DNA of 64,000 nucleotides from Pantoea sp. Cy-639 (GTDB lineage Bacteria; Pseudomonadota; Gammaproteobacteria; Pseudomonadales; Pseudomonadaceae): positions 62,001-126,000 of the forward strand of contig NZ_VWXI01000017.1 of the NCBI RefSeq assembly GCF_011752525.1, in the 5' to 3' direction. The translations under genes were made by a program, and so were the position numbers. Position 1 is the stretch's first letter; every line of letters starts with the position of its first letter. Below, one piece after another: positions 15,203 to 24,115 of this stretch. A model generated the notes under the pieces. It saw nothing but the letters and a program-made list of their open reading frames with translations, made no database searches and had not been told where the DNA came from.

Positions 15203-16095
15203 CTGGCCTGACGCTGCAACTCCTGGCGCAGCCACTGCGCCAGTTGCTCGGCGCGCCCGTCGGCGGCTCGCCGGGGTACCCATAGCGCCAAGGCGGCCTG
15301 GGTCGGCGAAAAACCCCACGGTGCAACCAACCGCCCGGCCTTGAGGTCATCCGCCACCAGGGGCTGCGGTGCGATCGCCACCCCCAACCCCGCCACCGCC
15401 GCCTCCAGCAGGTAGTACAGATGCTCGAAAGCCTGGCCCTGGTTCAGTGCATCCGGCGCCAACCCATGCTGTGCGGCCCAGACCGGCCAAGCCTGTGGAC
15501 GCGAGGTGGTGTGCAGCACCGTTTCTCGTAGCAAAGCCACGGCTGGCGCGGCTTGCAAACGTTGGTAGCCTTCGAAGCGCGGGCTCATCACCGGGCCGAT
15601 CCTTTCCTCGGCGAGCACGTGCACCTGCATGTCTGCCGGCCAGGGCGGCTCGGCGTACACCAACAGGGCGTCCAGCCCGGGACGCCGCGGGTCGAGATCG
15701 CCTTCGCCGGCCGAGAGGTGCAAGCGCAGCTCCGGCAAGTCGGCTTTCAGGCGCCCCAGACGCGGGATGAACCAGCGCGCCAGCAAGCTGCCAGAACAAC
15801 CCAGGACGAACGGTGCTTCCCCGGCATCGCGGGAAAGTTCGGCGCAGGCAGCACGCAGCCGGTCGAACGCCTCGAAGCTGGCATCACGCAGACGAACACC
15901 GGCATCCGTGAGTTTGACGCCGCGTCCGTCCTTGACGAAAAGCACCACCCCCAAATGCTCCTCGAGCACCTTGATCTGCCGGCTGACAGCACCGTGGGTC
16001 ACGTGAAGCGCTTCGGCAGCCTGGCTGACGCTGTTGAGTCGAGCCGTGGCCTCGAAGGCGCGCAGGGCGTTGAGGGGCGGGAGATCCTGGGCCAT
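15199..16095 (-). CDS. trpI: LysR-type activator of trpBA
   Basis: LysR family regulator of 298 residues. An N-terminal winged helix-turn-helix (LNSVSQAAEALHVTHGAVSRQIKVLEEHLG, about residues 20-50) is followed by an effector domain. It is transcribed divergently from trpBA with a 192-bp gap, the arrangement that defines TrpI in pseudomonads. There, indole-3-glycerol phosphate is the co-inducer (family knowledge). The start MAQDLPPLNALRAFEA is standard. The 3' end overlaps the DUF883 gene stop. Confidence 0.93.
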   Translation of the reverse strand: MAQDLPPLNALRAFEATARLNSVSQAAEALHVTHGAVSRQIKVLEEHLGVVLFVKDGRGVKLTDAGVRLRDASFEAFDRLRAACAELSRDAGEAPFVLGCSGSLLARWFIPRLGRLKADLPELRLHLSAGEGDLDPRRPGLDALLVYAEPPWPADMQVHVLAEERIGPVMSPRFEGYQRLQAAPAVALLRETVLHTTSRPQAWPVWAAQHGLAPDALNQGQAFEHLYYLLEAAVAGLGVAIAPQPLVADDLKAGRLVAPWGFSPTQAALALWVPRRAADGRAEQLAQWLRQELQRQAS

Positions 16096-16214
16096 GTGAC
16101 TTGTGAGTTTTCCTGACAGGTTGGCGCAATCTTATCGGTTTTCAGCCGGACGTGCGCTGGTTAGAGTAGACCCCATCGACCGGCGCCCACCTCATCGCGG
16201 GGCAAGTCGCATCG

Positions 16215-16244
16215 GCTTACCGCCGCAGCCACGCAGCGGTAAGC
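16215..16244 (+). promoter_or_regulatory. Inverted repeat in the trpB leader
   Basis: Arms GCTTACCGC (16215-16223) and GCGGTAAGC (16236-16244) flank a 12-base loop, 43 bases before the trpB start. There is no T-run, so it is not a simple terminator. It could be an RNA hairpin or a protein site. TrpI operators should lie further left, near the trpI start. Confidence 0.45.
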
Positions 16245-16287
16245 AGGCAACACGGTCCCTCTATCGAACCTGTCAACGGAGCGCCCC

Positions 16288-17505
16288 ATGACCCAGACCC
16301 AATACCGCGCCGGCCCAGACGCCAACGGCCTGTTCGGCTCGTTCGGCGGCCGCTACGTGGCCGAAACCCTGATGCCGCTGGTGCTCGACCTGGCCCGCGA
16401 ATACGAAGCCGCCAAGGCCGATCCCAAGTTCCTCGAGGAACTGGCCTACTTCCAGCGCGACTACATCGGCCGTCCCAACCCGCTGTATTTCGCCGAGCGC
16501 CTGACCGAGCACTGCGGCGGCGCGAAGATCTTCTTCAAGCGTGAAGAACTCAACCACACCGGTGCGCACAAGGTGAACAACTGCATCGGCCAGGTGCTGC
16601 TGGCCAAGCGCATGGGCAAGAAGCGCCTGATCGCCGAGACCGGCGCCGGCATGCACGGCGTGGCCACCGCCACCGTGGCCGCGCGCTTCGGCCTGCCCTG
16701 CGTGATCTACATGGGCGCCACCGACATCGAGCGCCAGCAGGCCAACGTGTTCCGCATGAAGCTGCTCGGCGCCGAAATCGTCCCGGTCACCGCCGGTACC
16801 GGCACCCTCAAGGACGCCATGAACGAGGCCCTGCGCGACTGGGTCACCAATGTCGAGGACACCTTCTACCTGATCGGCACCGTGGCCGGCCCGCACCCGT
16901 ACCCGGCGATGGTCAGCGACTTCCAGTCGATCATCGGCAAGGAAACCCGTGCCCAGTTGCAGGAGAAGGAAGGGCGCCTGCCCGACAGCCTGATCGCCTG
17001 CGTCGGCGGCGGCTCCAACGCCATGGGCCTGTTCCATGAGTTCCTCGATGAGCAAAGCGTCCAGATCATCGGCGTCGAAGCCGGTGGCCACGGCGTGCAC
17101 ACCGACAAGCACGCCGCCAGCCTCAACGGCGGTGTGCCGGGCGTGCTGCACGGCAACCGCACCTACCTGCTGCAGGACGACGACGGCCAGATCACCGACG
17201 CCCACTCGATCTCCGCCGGCCTCGACTACCCCGGCATCGGCCCGGAGCATGCCTACCTGCACGAAGTGAAGCGCGTGGAGTACGTCAGCATCACCGACGA
17301 CGAGGCCCTCGACGCCTTCCACGCCACCTGCCGCCTGGAAGGCATCATCCCGGCGCTGGAGAGCTCCCACGCCCTGGCCGAGGCGATCAAGCGCGCGCCG
17401 AAACTGCCCAAGGACCACCTGATGGTGATCTGCCTGTCCGGTCGCGGCGACAAGGACATGCAAACCGTGATGAACCACATGGCCGCCCAGGAGAAACAGG
17501 CATGA
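16288..17505 (+). CDS. trpB: Tryptophan synthase beta chain
   Basis: PLP enzyme of 405 residues that condenses indole with serine in the last step of tryptophan synthesis, in an alpha2-beta2 complex with TrpA. The PLP lysine lies in HTGAHKVNNCIGQ. The phosphate-binding GGGSNAMG loop and the SGRGDKD C-terminal motif are present. The length matches pseudomonad TrpB. GGAG precedes the ATG. The stop overlaps the trpA start in an ATGA, so the two are coupled. Control is expected from the divergent trpI. Confidence 0.98.
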   Translation: MTQTQYRAGPDANGLFGSFGGRYVAETLMPLVLDLAREYEAAKADPKFLEELAYFQRDYIGRPNPLYFAERLTEHCGGAKIFFKREELNHTGAHKVNNCIGQVLLAKRMGKKRLIAETGAGMHGVATATVAARFGLPCVIYMGATDIERQQANVFRMKLLGAEIVPVTAGTGTLKDAMNEALRDWVTNVEDTFYLIGTVAGPHPYPAMVSDFQSIIGKETRAQLQEKEGRLPDSLIACVGGGSNAMGLFHEFLDEQSVQIIGVEAGGHGVHTDKHAASLNGGVPGVLHGNRTYLLQDDDGQITDAHSISAGLDYPGIGPEHAYLHEVKRVEYVSITDDEALDAFHATCRLEGIIPALESSHALAEAIKRAPKLPKDHLMVICLSGRGDKDMQTVMNHMAAQEKQA

Positions 17506-18311
17506 GCCGTCTCGAACAACGCTTCGCCGAACTCAAGGCCGAAGGCCGCTCGGCCCTGGTCACCTTCGTCACCGCCGGCGACCCGGGCTACGACGCCTCG
17601 CTGAAGATCCTCAAGGGCCTGCCGGCAGCCGGCGCCGACGTGATCGAACTGGGCATGCCGTTCACCGACCCGATGGCCGACGGCGTGGCCATCCAGCTCG
17701 CCACCCTGCGCGCCCTGGAAGCCGGCCAGACCTTGGCCAAGACCCTGCAGATGGTGCGTGAATTCCGCGTGGACAACCAGGCCACGCCGATCGTGCTGAT
17801 GGGGTACTACAACCCGATCCACCGCTTCGGCGTGGAGAAGTTCGTCGCCGAAGCCAAGCAAGCCGGTGTCGATGGCCTGATCATCGTCGACCTGCCACCG
17901 GAGCACGACGCCGAACTGGCCACCCCGGCCCAGGCCGCAGGCATCGACTTCATTCGCCTGACCACCCCGACTACCGACGATGCGCGCCTGCCGCGCGTGC
18001 TGGGGCGCAGCTCCGGGTTCGTCTACTACGTATCGGTGGCGGGTGTGACCGGTGCCGGTTCGGCGACCACCGAACACGTGACCGAAGCGATCACCCGCCT
18101 GCGTCGACATACCGATCTGCCGATCAGCGTCGGCTTTGGTATCCGCACGCCAGAGCAGGCGGCAGCCATTGCCCGCCTGGCCGATGGCGTGGTGGTGGGT
18201 TCGGCGCTGGTCGACAAGATCGCCCAGGCCAAGAGCGCCGATCAGGCGGTGAATGATGTGCTGAGCCTGTGCTCGGCCCTGGCCGAAGGCGTGCGCGCTG
18301 CTCGCGCCTGA
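17502..18311 (+). CDS. trpA: Tryptophan synthase alpha chain
   Basis: TIM-barrel enzyme of 269 residues that cleaves indole-3-glycerol phosphate and passes indole to TrpB. The catalytic Glu lies in VIELGMPFTDPMADG and the catalytic Asp in IIVDLPPEHDAE. The phosphate-binding segments SVGFGIRTPEQ and GVVVGSALV are intact. It overlaps trpB by four bases. No terminator with a T-run follows; a REP-type repeat lies directly downstream. Confidence 0.98.
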   Translation: MSRLEQRFAELKAEGRSALVTFVTAGDPGYDASLKILKGLPAAGADVIELGMPFTDPMADGVAIQLATLRALEAGQTLAKTLQMVREFRVDNQATPIVLMGYYNPIHRFGVEKFVAEAKQAGVDGLIIVDLPPEHDAELATPAQAAGIDFIRLTTPTTDDARLPRVLGRSSGFVYYVSVAGVTGAGSATTEHVTEAITRLRRHTDLPISVGFGIRTPEQAAAIARLADGVVVGSALVDKIAQAKSADQAVNDVLSLCSALAEGVRAARA

Positions 18312-18325
18312 TCCACGCAGCAGGT

Positions 18326-18400
18326 GTGGTGGGAGCAGGCTTGCTCTGCGATGACGATGCTGGACTCAGCGCCGCTGTCGCAGGTCAAGCCCGCTCCCAC
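18326..18400. repeat. REP-type inverted repeat pair
   Basis: Outer arms GTGGGAGC (18328-18335) and GCTCCCAC (18393-18400) enclose GCAGGCTTGCTC-like and CAAGCCCGC-like half elements. It is a GTGGGAGC variant of the GTAGGAGC family, located between the convergent trpA and DOPA-dioxygenase-like genes. Confidence 0.65.
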
Positions 18401-18406
18401 GTTGCA

Positions 18407-18739
18407 TCAGGCGCCAAAGATCGACAGGTCCAGTGGGCGAATCGCCCCCATCCAGATCGCATGGTCGCGGTGATCCGCCAGTTCATCGCCGGTCTCCGGG
18501 TGCAGGAACACCACCAGCCCCTTGCGGTACAGCGCCAGCCACGGCAGCACCACTCCCACCACCTCCGGCCCGAACGCCAGCTGGCAGCTCCAGTCCGGGT
18601 GCGGCCCGACCGGTTTCTGGTGCATGCGACCCATGGTCACCGGAAACAGCCGTGCGGCTTCTTCGCACAGCTCACGCGCCTGCTCCATGGTCGATGCGTC
18701 GTAGTAAACGTGGGCGTGGTAGCCCTTGATCCTTTGCAC
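18407..18739 (-). CDS. DOPA 4,5-dioxygenase family protein
   Basis: Small protein of 110 residues in the aromatic ring-opening dioxygenase family typified by fungal DOPA dioxygenase (PF08883 type). Typical segments are IKGYHAHVYYD, GRMHQKPVGPHPDWSCQLAF and DHRDHAIWMG, which are rich in His that can bind metal. The GTG start at 18739 has AGGAG upstream and gives (M)QRIKGYHAHVYYD, the conserved N-terminus. The longer frame running to 19258 crosses a REP element and the LysR gene and is not real. The bacterial substrate is unknown. Confidence 0.85.
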   Translation of the reverse strand: MQRIKGYHAHVYYDASTMEQARELCEEAARLFPVTMGRMHQKPVGPHPDWSCQLAFGPEVVGVVLPWLALYRKGLVVFLHPETGDELADHRDHAIWMGAIRPLDLSIFGA

Positions 18740-18790
18740 GATGGCTCCTGATTGCGCTAATGCGAATACCTGGAAGTCTACGCCATCCCT

Positions 18791-18874
18791 GTAGGAGCGG
18801 CCTTGCGTCACGAACAGGCGGCGAAGCCGCCTCGGCAATATTGCAGGCATGCTGAAATCCGGGGCCGCTCCTAC
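18791..18874. repeat. Paired REP element (BIME)
   Basis: Perfect 12-bp arms GTAGGAGCGGCC (18791-18802) and GGCCGCTCCTAC (18863-18874) enclose an inner GGCGGC-GAA-GCCGCC hairpin. The right arm overlaps the last bases of the LysR gene. Confidence 0.8.
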
Positions 18875-19767
18875 ACACGCTCTTGCTCCAGCCAATCCAC
18901 GAAGCGCTGGATCAACGCCCCACGCCGCTTGCGCGGCGGCAGCACCACGTAATACCCGCGCGCCGAACACAAGCTGCCTTCGACAGGCCGACACAACAAC
19001 CCTTGCTCGACCAGCCCATCCACCAGGTGCCCCCAGCCGATCGCCACCCCTTGCCCGGCAATCGCCGCCTGGATCAGCAAGGTGTAGTTGTCGAACCGCA
19101 ACTGCCCGGCCGGAGGCGGGCTGTCCACGCCAAACCCGCGAAACACACCCGCCCAGTCGAACCAGCGGCTGGCTTGCTCGCCCTTCAGGTGGAGCAATGG
19201 CAATCGTTGCAAAGCCACGGCTGACAAGGGTTTGCCATGAACCAGCCGAGGGCTGCACACCGGGAAAACCTCTTCATCGAACAGCCAGCGGCTCTCGCCC
19301 TGGTGAAAGCGGCCATCGCCAAACAACACCGCCACATCGATATCCGGTCGTAGCATCCCCTGGCTGCGCTCACCGGTCACCAGGCTCACGTCCACCTGTG
19401 GATAAGCCTCGTGGAAACGCTGCAGCCGCGGCATCAGCCAGAACGCTGCAAAGGCGAAGTCGGTGGCGACCTGCAACACCTCGCGCTGGCCCTTGCCACT
19501 GACCTGGGCAATGCCATCGTCCATGACCTGCAGCCCTTGATGCACCTGCTCGAACAACGACCGGCCCGCCTCAGTCAGCGCAATGCCCCGGTAGATGCGG
19601 TCGAACAACCGCGTCCCCAACTGCGCTTCCAGGCGCTTGACCTGCTGGCTCACCGCCGGCTGCGTGGTGCCCAGCTCGAGCGCTGCGGCGGTGAAGCCGC
19701 GCAGGCGGGCGGCAGCCTCGAACACGCGCAGGGTATCGAGAGACAGGTCGGCGAGGTGATCAAACAT
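18871..19767 (-). CDS. LysR regulator, probably of choline-sulfate genes
   Basis: LysR family protein of 298 residues: an N-terminal helix-turn-helix (GFTAAALELGTTQPAVSQQVKRLEAQLG) and a substrate-binding-like effector domain. It is divergent from betC with a 110-bp gap, the usual place for the choline-sulfate regulator. The gap contains the palindrome CAGCATGCTG (19824-19833), a candidate but unproven operator. The C-terminal codons run into a REP element, so the last residues (QERV) may be a recent alteration. Confidence 0.87.
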   Translation of the reverse strand: MFDHLADLSLDTLRVFEAAARLRGFTAAALELGTTQPAVSQQVKRLEAQLGTRLFDRIYRGIALTEAGRSLFEQVHQGLQVMDDGIAQVSGKGQREVLQVATDFAFAAFWLMPRLQRFHEAYPQVDVSLVTGERSQGMLRPDIDVAVLFGDGRFHQGESRWLFDEEVFPVCSPRLVHGKPLSAVALQRLPLLHLKGEQASRWFDWAGVFRGFGVDSPPPAGQLRFDNYTLLIQAAIAGQGVAIGWGHLVDGLVEQGLLCRPVEGSLCSARGYYVVLPPRKRRGALIQRFVDWLEQERV

Positions 19768-19877
19768 AAGTGTGGCTAATCCCAGTCATTGCCCGGTGTG
19801 GGCTTTACCCCTGTTATCCACAGCAGCATGCTGGATTTCAAGCGTTCACCATAACTCCAGACGATGGAAGGGCATCC

Positions 19878-21395
19878 ATGAAGCGACCCAATATCCTGTT
19901 CATCATGGCCGACCAGATGGCCGCGCCGCTGCTGCCGATCTACAACCCATCGCCGATCAGGATGCCCAACCTGGCGCGCCTCGCCGAGCAGGCCGTGGTG
20001 TTCGACAGCGCCTACTGCAACAGCCCGCTGTGCGCGCCGTCGCGCTTCACCCTGGTCAGCGGCCAGTTGCCCAGCCGCATCGGTGCCTACGACAACGCCG
20101 CGGACTTTCCCGCCGACACGCCCACCTACGCCCACTACCTGCGCCGCCTCGGCTACCGCACCGCGCTGTCAGGCAAGATGCACTTCTGCGGGCCAGACCA
20201 GTTGCACGGCTACGAAGAGCGCCTGACCAGCGACATCTACCCGGCCGACTACGGCTGGGCAGTGAACTGGGACGCGCCGGACCAGCGCCCGAGCTGGTAC
20301 CACAACATGTCTTCCGTGCTGCAAGCCGGCCCCTGTGTGCGCACCAACCAGCTGGATTTCGACGAGGAGGTGGTGTTCAAGGCTCGCCAGTACCTCTACG
20401 ACCATGTACGCGATGGCAGTGGCCAGCCGTTCTGTCTGACCGTTTCCATGACCCACCCGCACGACCCCTACACCATCCCCAGGCGCTACTGGGACCTGTA
20501 CGAGGCTGTGGATATCCCGCTGCCCCGCGGCGAAATCCCCCAGGATCAGCAGGACCCACACGCGCAACGCCTGCTCAAGGTCTATGACCTGTGGAACAAG
20601 CCACTGCCTGTGGACAAGATCCGCGACGCCCGCCGCGCCTACTTCGGCGCCTGCAGCTACATCGACGACAACATCGGCCAGTTGCTGCAGACGCTGGAGG
20701 AATGCGGCCTGGCCGACGACACGCTGGTCGTGTTCTCTGGTGATCACGGCGACATGCTTGGCGAACGCGGGCTCTGGTACAAGATGCACTGGTTCGAGAT
20801 GTCGGCGCGGGTGCCGCTGCTGGTCCACGCACCAACACGTTTTGCCGCAAGCCGCGTCAGCGCCAGCGTGTCCACCTGCGACCTGCTGCCGACCCTGGTC
20901 GAGCTGGCGGGCGGGGCGGTGGATAAATCGTTGCACCTGGACGGCCGCTCGCTGCTCGGCCACCTGCAAGGGCAGGGCGGCCATGACGAAGTGATCGGCG
21001 AATACATGGCCGAAGGCACGGTCGGCCCGCTGATGATGATCCGCCGCGGCGCCTACAAGTTCGTGTACAGCGAGGACGACCCCTGGCTACTCTACGACCT
21101 GAGCCGCGACCCGCACGAGCGGGAGAACCTCACCGGCAGCCCTGAGCACCAGGCGCTGCTGCAGGCATTCGTCGATGAAGCCCGCCAACGCTGGGACATC
21201 CCGGCGCTGCGCCAGCAGGTGCTGGCCAGCCAGCGCCGCCGCCGCCTGGTGGCCGAGGCACTGGCCATCGGCAAGCTGCAAAGCTGGGACCACCAACCCC
21301 TGGTGGACGCCAGCCAACAGTACATGCGCAACCACATCGATCTCGACGACCTCGAGCGCAAGGCACGTTATCCACAGCCCGCACCCCTGGATTGA
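19878..21395 (+). CDS. betC: Choline-sulfatase
   Basis: Sulfatase of 505 residues that hydrolyses choline-O-sulfate to choline and sulfate. The motif CAPSR (Cys52-Arg56) carries the Cys converted to formylglycine. Metal-binding residues are visible in FIMADQM near the N-terminus and in VFSGDHGDMLGE. The C-terminal Arg/Asp-rich tail is typical of bacterial choline sulfatases. The start at 19878 has GGAAGG upstream; the 36-residue extension from 19770 runs through the operator region and is rejected. The next gene, for a choline-binding protein, follows 14 bp later, so the two form an operon. Confidence 0.95.
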   Translation: MKRPNILFIMADQMAAPLLPIYNPSPIRMPNLARLAEQAVVFDSAYCNSPLCAPSRFTLVSGQLPSRIGAYDNAADFPADTPTYAHYLRRLGYRTALSGKMHFCGPDQLHGYEERLTSDIYPADYGWAVNWDAPDQRPSWYHNMSSVLQAGPCVRTNQLDFDEEVVFKARQYLYDHVRDGSGQPFCLTVSMTHPHDPYTIPRRYWDLYEAVDIPLPRGEIPQDQQDPHAQRLLKVYDLWNKPLPVDKIRDARRAYFGACSYIDDNIGQLLQTLEECGLADDTLVVFSGDHGDMLGERGLWYKMHWFEMSARVPLLVHAPTRFAASRVSASVSTCDLLPTLVELAGGAVDKSLHLDGRSLLGHLQGQGGHDEVIGEYMAEGTVGPLMMIRRGAYKFVYSEDDPWLLYDLSRDPHERENLTGSPEHQALLQAFVDEARQRWDIPALRQQVLASQRRRRLVAEALAIGKLQSWDHQPLVDASQQYMRNHIDLDDLERKARYPQPAPLD

Positions 21396-21409
21396 CAAGA
21401 GAGGCCGCC

Positions 21410-22333
21410 ATGCACAAGTTCTCCGCCACCGTGCTCACCCTGGCCCTCGGCCTGGGCACGGCCCACGCCGCCGACAGCGACACGCAATGCAGCACCGTGA
21501 AACTGGCCGACCCCGGCTGGAGCGATATCGCCAGTACCAACGCCATCGCCCGCCTGCTGCTGGAAAGCCTGGGCTACCAGGTGAAGATCGACAGCCTGGC
21601 CGTGCCGATCATCTATGGCGGCCTGAAGGATGGCCGGGTGGATGCCTTTCTCGGCAACTGGATGCCGGCGCAACAGGGCTTCCATGACAGGTTCGTCGCC
21701 AATGGCGATGTGCTGCGGCTGGCGCGCAACCTCGAAGGTACCGAGTTCACTCTGGCGGTGCCGGACTACGTGTGGAACGCCGGAATCAAGGATTTCGCCG
21801 ACCTGCAACGCAATGCCGAGAGGTTCGACCGCAAGCTCTACGGCATAGGTTCCGGCGCACCGGCCAATCTGTCGCTGAAAGCGATCATCGCCAACAACGA
21901 ATTCGACCTTGGCCAGTGGAAGCTGATCGAGTCCAGCGAGCAGGCGATGCTGACCCAGGTGGACCGGGCAGTGAAGAAACAGCAGTTCATCACCTTCCTC
22001 GGCTGGACCCCGCACCCGATGAACGTGAAGCTGAAGATGCACTACCTCACGGGCGGCGAGCAGTGGTTCGGCAACAAGGGCGAGGTATACACCCTGGTCC
22101 GCAACGGTTATCCACAAGCCTGCCCGAATGCCGCGAAGCTGCTGGCGAACCTGAGGTTCTCGCTGGAGATGGAAAACAGCATCATGGCCGAGGTCGTGGA
22201 TAAGAAAGTGAGCTTCGATGACGCGGCCAGGGCTTGGGTCAAAGCGCATCCCGAGCGGCTTGAAGGGTGGCTGGCGGGCGTGACGACCAAGACCGACGGT
22301 GATGCATCGGAAGCGGTCAGGGCTAAGCTCTGA
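21410..22333 (+). CDS. choX: Choline ABC transporter substrate-binding protein
   Basis: Periplasmic binding protein of 307 residues with a signal peptide (MHKFSATVLTLALGLGTAHA). The mature part ADSDTQCSTVKLADPGWSDIASTN and YGGLKDGRVDAFLGNWMPAQQ match the ChoX/ProX choline-betaine cluster. Conserved Trp and Tyr residues there form the aromatic box for the quaternary ammonium. It follows betC by 14 bp with RBS AAGAGAGG. No permease or ATPase gene is nearby, so it must work with components encoded elsewhere. It could bind choline or choline-O-sulfate; which one is not decided by sequence. Confidence 0.9.
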   Translation: MHKFSATVLTLALGLGTAHAADSDTQCSTVKLADPGWSDIASTNAIARLLLESLGYQVKIDSLAVPIIYGGLKDGRVDAFLGNWMPAQQGFHDRFVANGDVLRLARNLEGTEFTLAVPDYVWNAGIKDFADLQRNAERFDRKLYGIGSGAPANLSLKAIIANNEFDLGQWKLIESSEQAMLTQVDRAVKKQQFITFLGWTPHPMNVKLKMHYLTGGEQWFGNKGEVYTLVRNGYPQACPNAAKLLANLRFSLEMENSIMAEVVDKKVSFDDAARAWVKAHPERLEGWLAGVTTKTDGDASEAVRAKL

Positions 22334-22351
22334 AGTTTGTCTGTTAGGCTG

Positions 22352-22400
22352 CCGGGGCCGCTTCGCGGCCCTTTCGCGAAACGAGGGCGAAGCCCTCGCC
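22352..22400. repeat. REP element with two hairpins
   Basis: Hairpins GGGCCGC-TTC-GCGGCCC (22355-22371) and CGAGGGC-GAA-GCCCTCG (22382-22398) lie between choX and the SulP gene, both on the plus strand. The element may reduce read-through or protect the betC-choX mRNA end. Confidence 0.7.
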
Positions 22401-22441
22401 TGCAATCTCGAATGTCGCCCGAATACCAGGATCGATAATAG

Positions 22442-24007
22442 ATGCCTCGCCTTGTCCACCTGCTGCCCTTCCTCTCCTGGCTACCCCACCAATCGGGCCG
22501 CAGCCTGCGTCAGGACCTGCTGGTGGGCCTGAGCGGCGCCATCCTCGCCCTGCCGCAGTCCATCGCCTACGCGCTGATTGCCGGCCTGCCCGCCGAGTAC
22601 GGCCTGTACGCCGCCATCGTGCCGGTGCTCATCGCCTGCCTGTGGGGCTCGTCCTGGCACCTTATCGGCGGCCCCACCGCCGCCATTTCCATCGTCCTCT
22701 ACGCCAGCATCAGCCCGCTGGCCGTGGCCGGCAGCGCTGACTACGTGACCCTGGTGCTGTTGCTCACCTTCCTCGGCGGTATCTTCCAACTCTTGCTGGG
22801 GCTGCTGCGCTTCGGCGCACTGGTCAACTTCGTCTCCCACTCGGTGGTGCTGGGCTTCACCCTCGGGGCCGCCGTCGTCATCGCCCTCGGCCAGCTACCC
22901 AACCTGCTGGGCATGGATTTGCCCAGCCAGGCCACAGCGCTGAAGACCGTGCAGGATCTGGCCAGGCATATCGGCGAGGTGGACCTGCCATCGCTGGCCC
23001 TGGGCCTGGCCACACTGGTGATCGGCATCGCGCTGAAACTGTGGCGCCCGCGCTGGCCGAGCCTGTTGATAAGTCTGCTGCTGGTCAGCCTGGTGGCCTG
23101 GCTGTTGCCCGGGGTGTTCGGCCATGTGGCACGGGTGCCAGCATTCATCGGCCAACTGCCGCCGCTGAGCCCGCTGCCGTTGTTCGACCTTGAACTGATC
23201 CTGCGCCTGCTGCCCAGCGCCGTGGCCGTAGGCATGCTCGGGCTGGTGACCAGCCTGTCCATCGCCCGCTCGCTGTCGGCGCGCTCGGAACAACTGATCG
23301 ACGCCAACCAGGAAGTCCGCGCCCAGGGCCTGTCGAACATCGTCGGCGCGTGCTTTTCCGGCTACCTGTCATCCGGTTCGTTCACCCGCTCGGGCCTGAG
23401 CTACGAGGCCGGAGCACGCTCACCGCTGGCCGGGGTGTTCTCGGCACTGTGGGTAGCGCTGTTCGCGGTGACCGGCGCCGGATTGATCGCCCATCTGCCG
23501 ATCCCGGCGATGGCCGGAAGCATCCTGCTGATCTGCTGGGGGCTGGTGGATCATCGCGGGATCCGCGCGCTGTTCCGGGTCAGTCGCTCAGAGTTCCTGG
23601 TAATGGCACTGACCGCTGCGGCAACGTTGCTGCTGGAGTTGCAGACGGCGATCTATGCCGGAGTGCTGGCGTCGCTGTTCTTCTACCTCAAGCGCACGTC
23701 GCGGCCGCGGGTACAGCAGAGCCGGGAAGGGGAGACGGATGTACTGAAAGTGGGTGGTTCGATCTTCTTCGGCGCCGCGCATTACCTGCAAGCGCGCTTG
23801 CAGCGCTGCCAGGGGCCGCATGTGCTGATCGACGCACGGCAGGTGAACTTCATCGATTATTCGGGTGTGGATATGTTGCACCGCGAGGCGCGGCGGTTGC
23901 TGCGTGGGGGCGGGAGCCTGACGCTGCAAAGGGCCAGGCCGCAAGTGATCGAGGAATTGCAGAAGCTGGAGGGCGTGGCGCGGTGCCCGATCCGATTTGA
24001 GGAGTGA
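22442..24007 (+). CDS. SulP family sulfate-type transporter with STAS domain
   Basis: Inner-membrane anion transporter of 521 residues. About 12 membrane segments run from residue 20 to 410, starting with DLLVGLSGAILALPQSIAYALIAGLPAEYGLY, the SulP signature region. A C-terminal STAS domain (VLKVGGSIFFGAA ... VLIDARQVNFIDYSGVDML) completes it. The start at 22442 lacks a strong ribosome-binding site. It lies after betC-choX, separated by 108 bp containing a REP element. Sulfate is the natural guess for the substrate given betC, but bicarbonate or molybdate cannot be excluded. It is distinct from the SulP protein at 558-2093. Confidence 0.9.
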   Translation: MPRLVHLLPFLSWLPHQSGRSLRQDLLVGLSGAILALPQSIAYALIAGLPAEYGLYAAIVPVLIACLWGSSWHLIGGPTAAISIVLYASISPLAVAGSADYVTLVLLLTFLGGIFQLLLGLLRFGALVNFVSHSVVLGFTLGAAVVIALGQLPNLLGMDLPSQATALKTVQDLARHIGEVDLPSLALGLATLVIGIALKLWRPRWPSLLISLLLVSLVAWLLPGVFGHVARVPAFIGQLPPLSPLPLFDLELILRLLPSAVAVGMLGLVTSLSIARSLSARSEQLIDANQEVRAQGLSNIVGACFSGYLSSGSFTRSGLSYEAGARSPLAGVFSALWVALFAVTGAGLIAHLPIPAMAGSILLICWGLVDHRGIRALFRVSRSEFLVMALTAAATLLLELQTAIYAGVLASLFFYLKRTSRPRVQQSREGETDVLKVGGSIFFGAAHYLQARLQRCQGPHVLIDARQVNFIDYSGVDMLHREARRLLRGGGSLTLQRARPQVIEELQKLEGVARCPIRFEE

Positions 24008-24033
24008 GGTTGAAATCCGACGGTTGTGTTGAG

Positions 24034-24107
24034 CCCTTTCGCGACACCTGGAGCCGCGTTGCTTTGTAGCAGCGGCCTTGCGCCGCGAAAGGGCCGCAAA
24101 GCGGCCC
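24034..24107. repeat. REP element between convergent genes
   Basis: CCCTTTCGCG (24034-24043) pairs with CGCGAAAGGG (24084-24093), and a second hairpin GGGCCGC-AAA-GCGGCCC occupies 24091-24107. It lies between the convergent SulP and aroE genes. Confidence 0.7.
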
Positions 24108-24115
24108 CAGCAATC

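Noticed and set aside
18740..19258. Extension of the DOPA-dioxygenase-like gene
   Set aside because: It crosses a REP and the LysR gene in the wrong frame; GTG 18739 has AGGAG.
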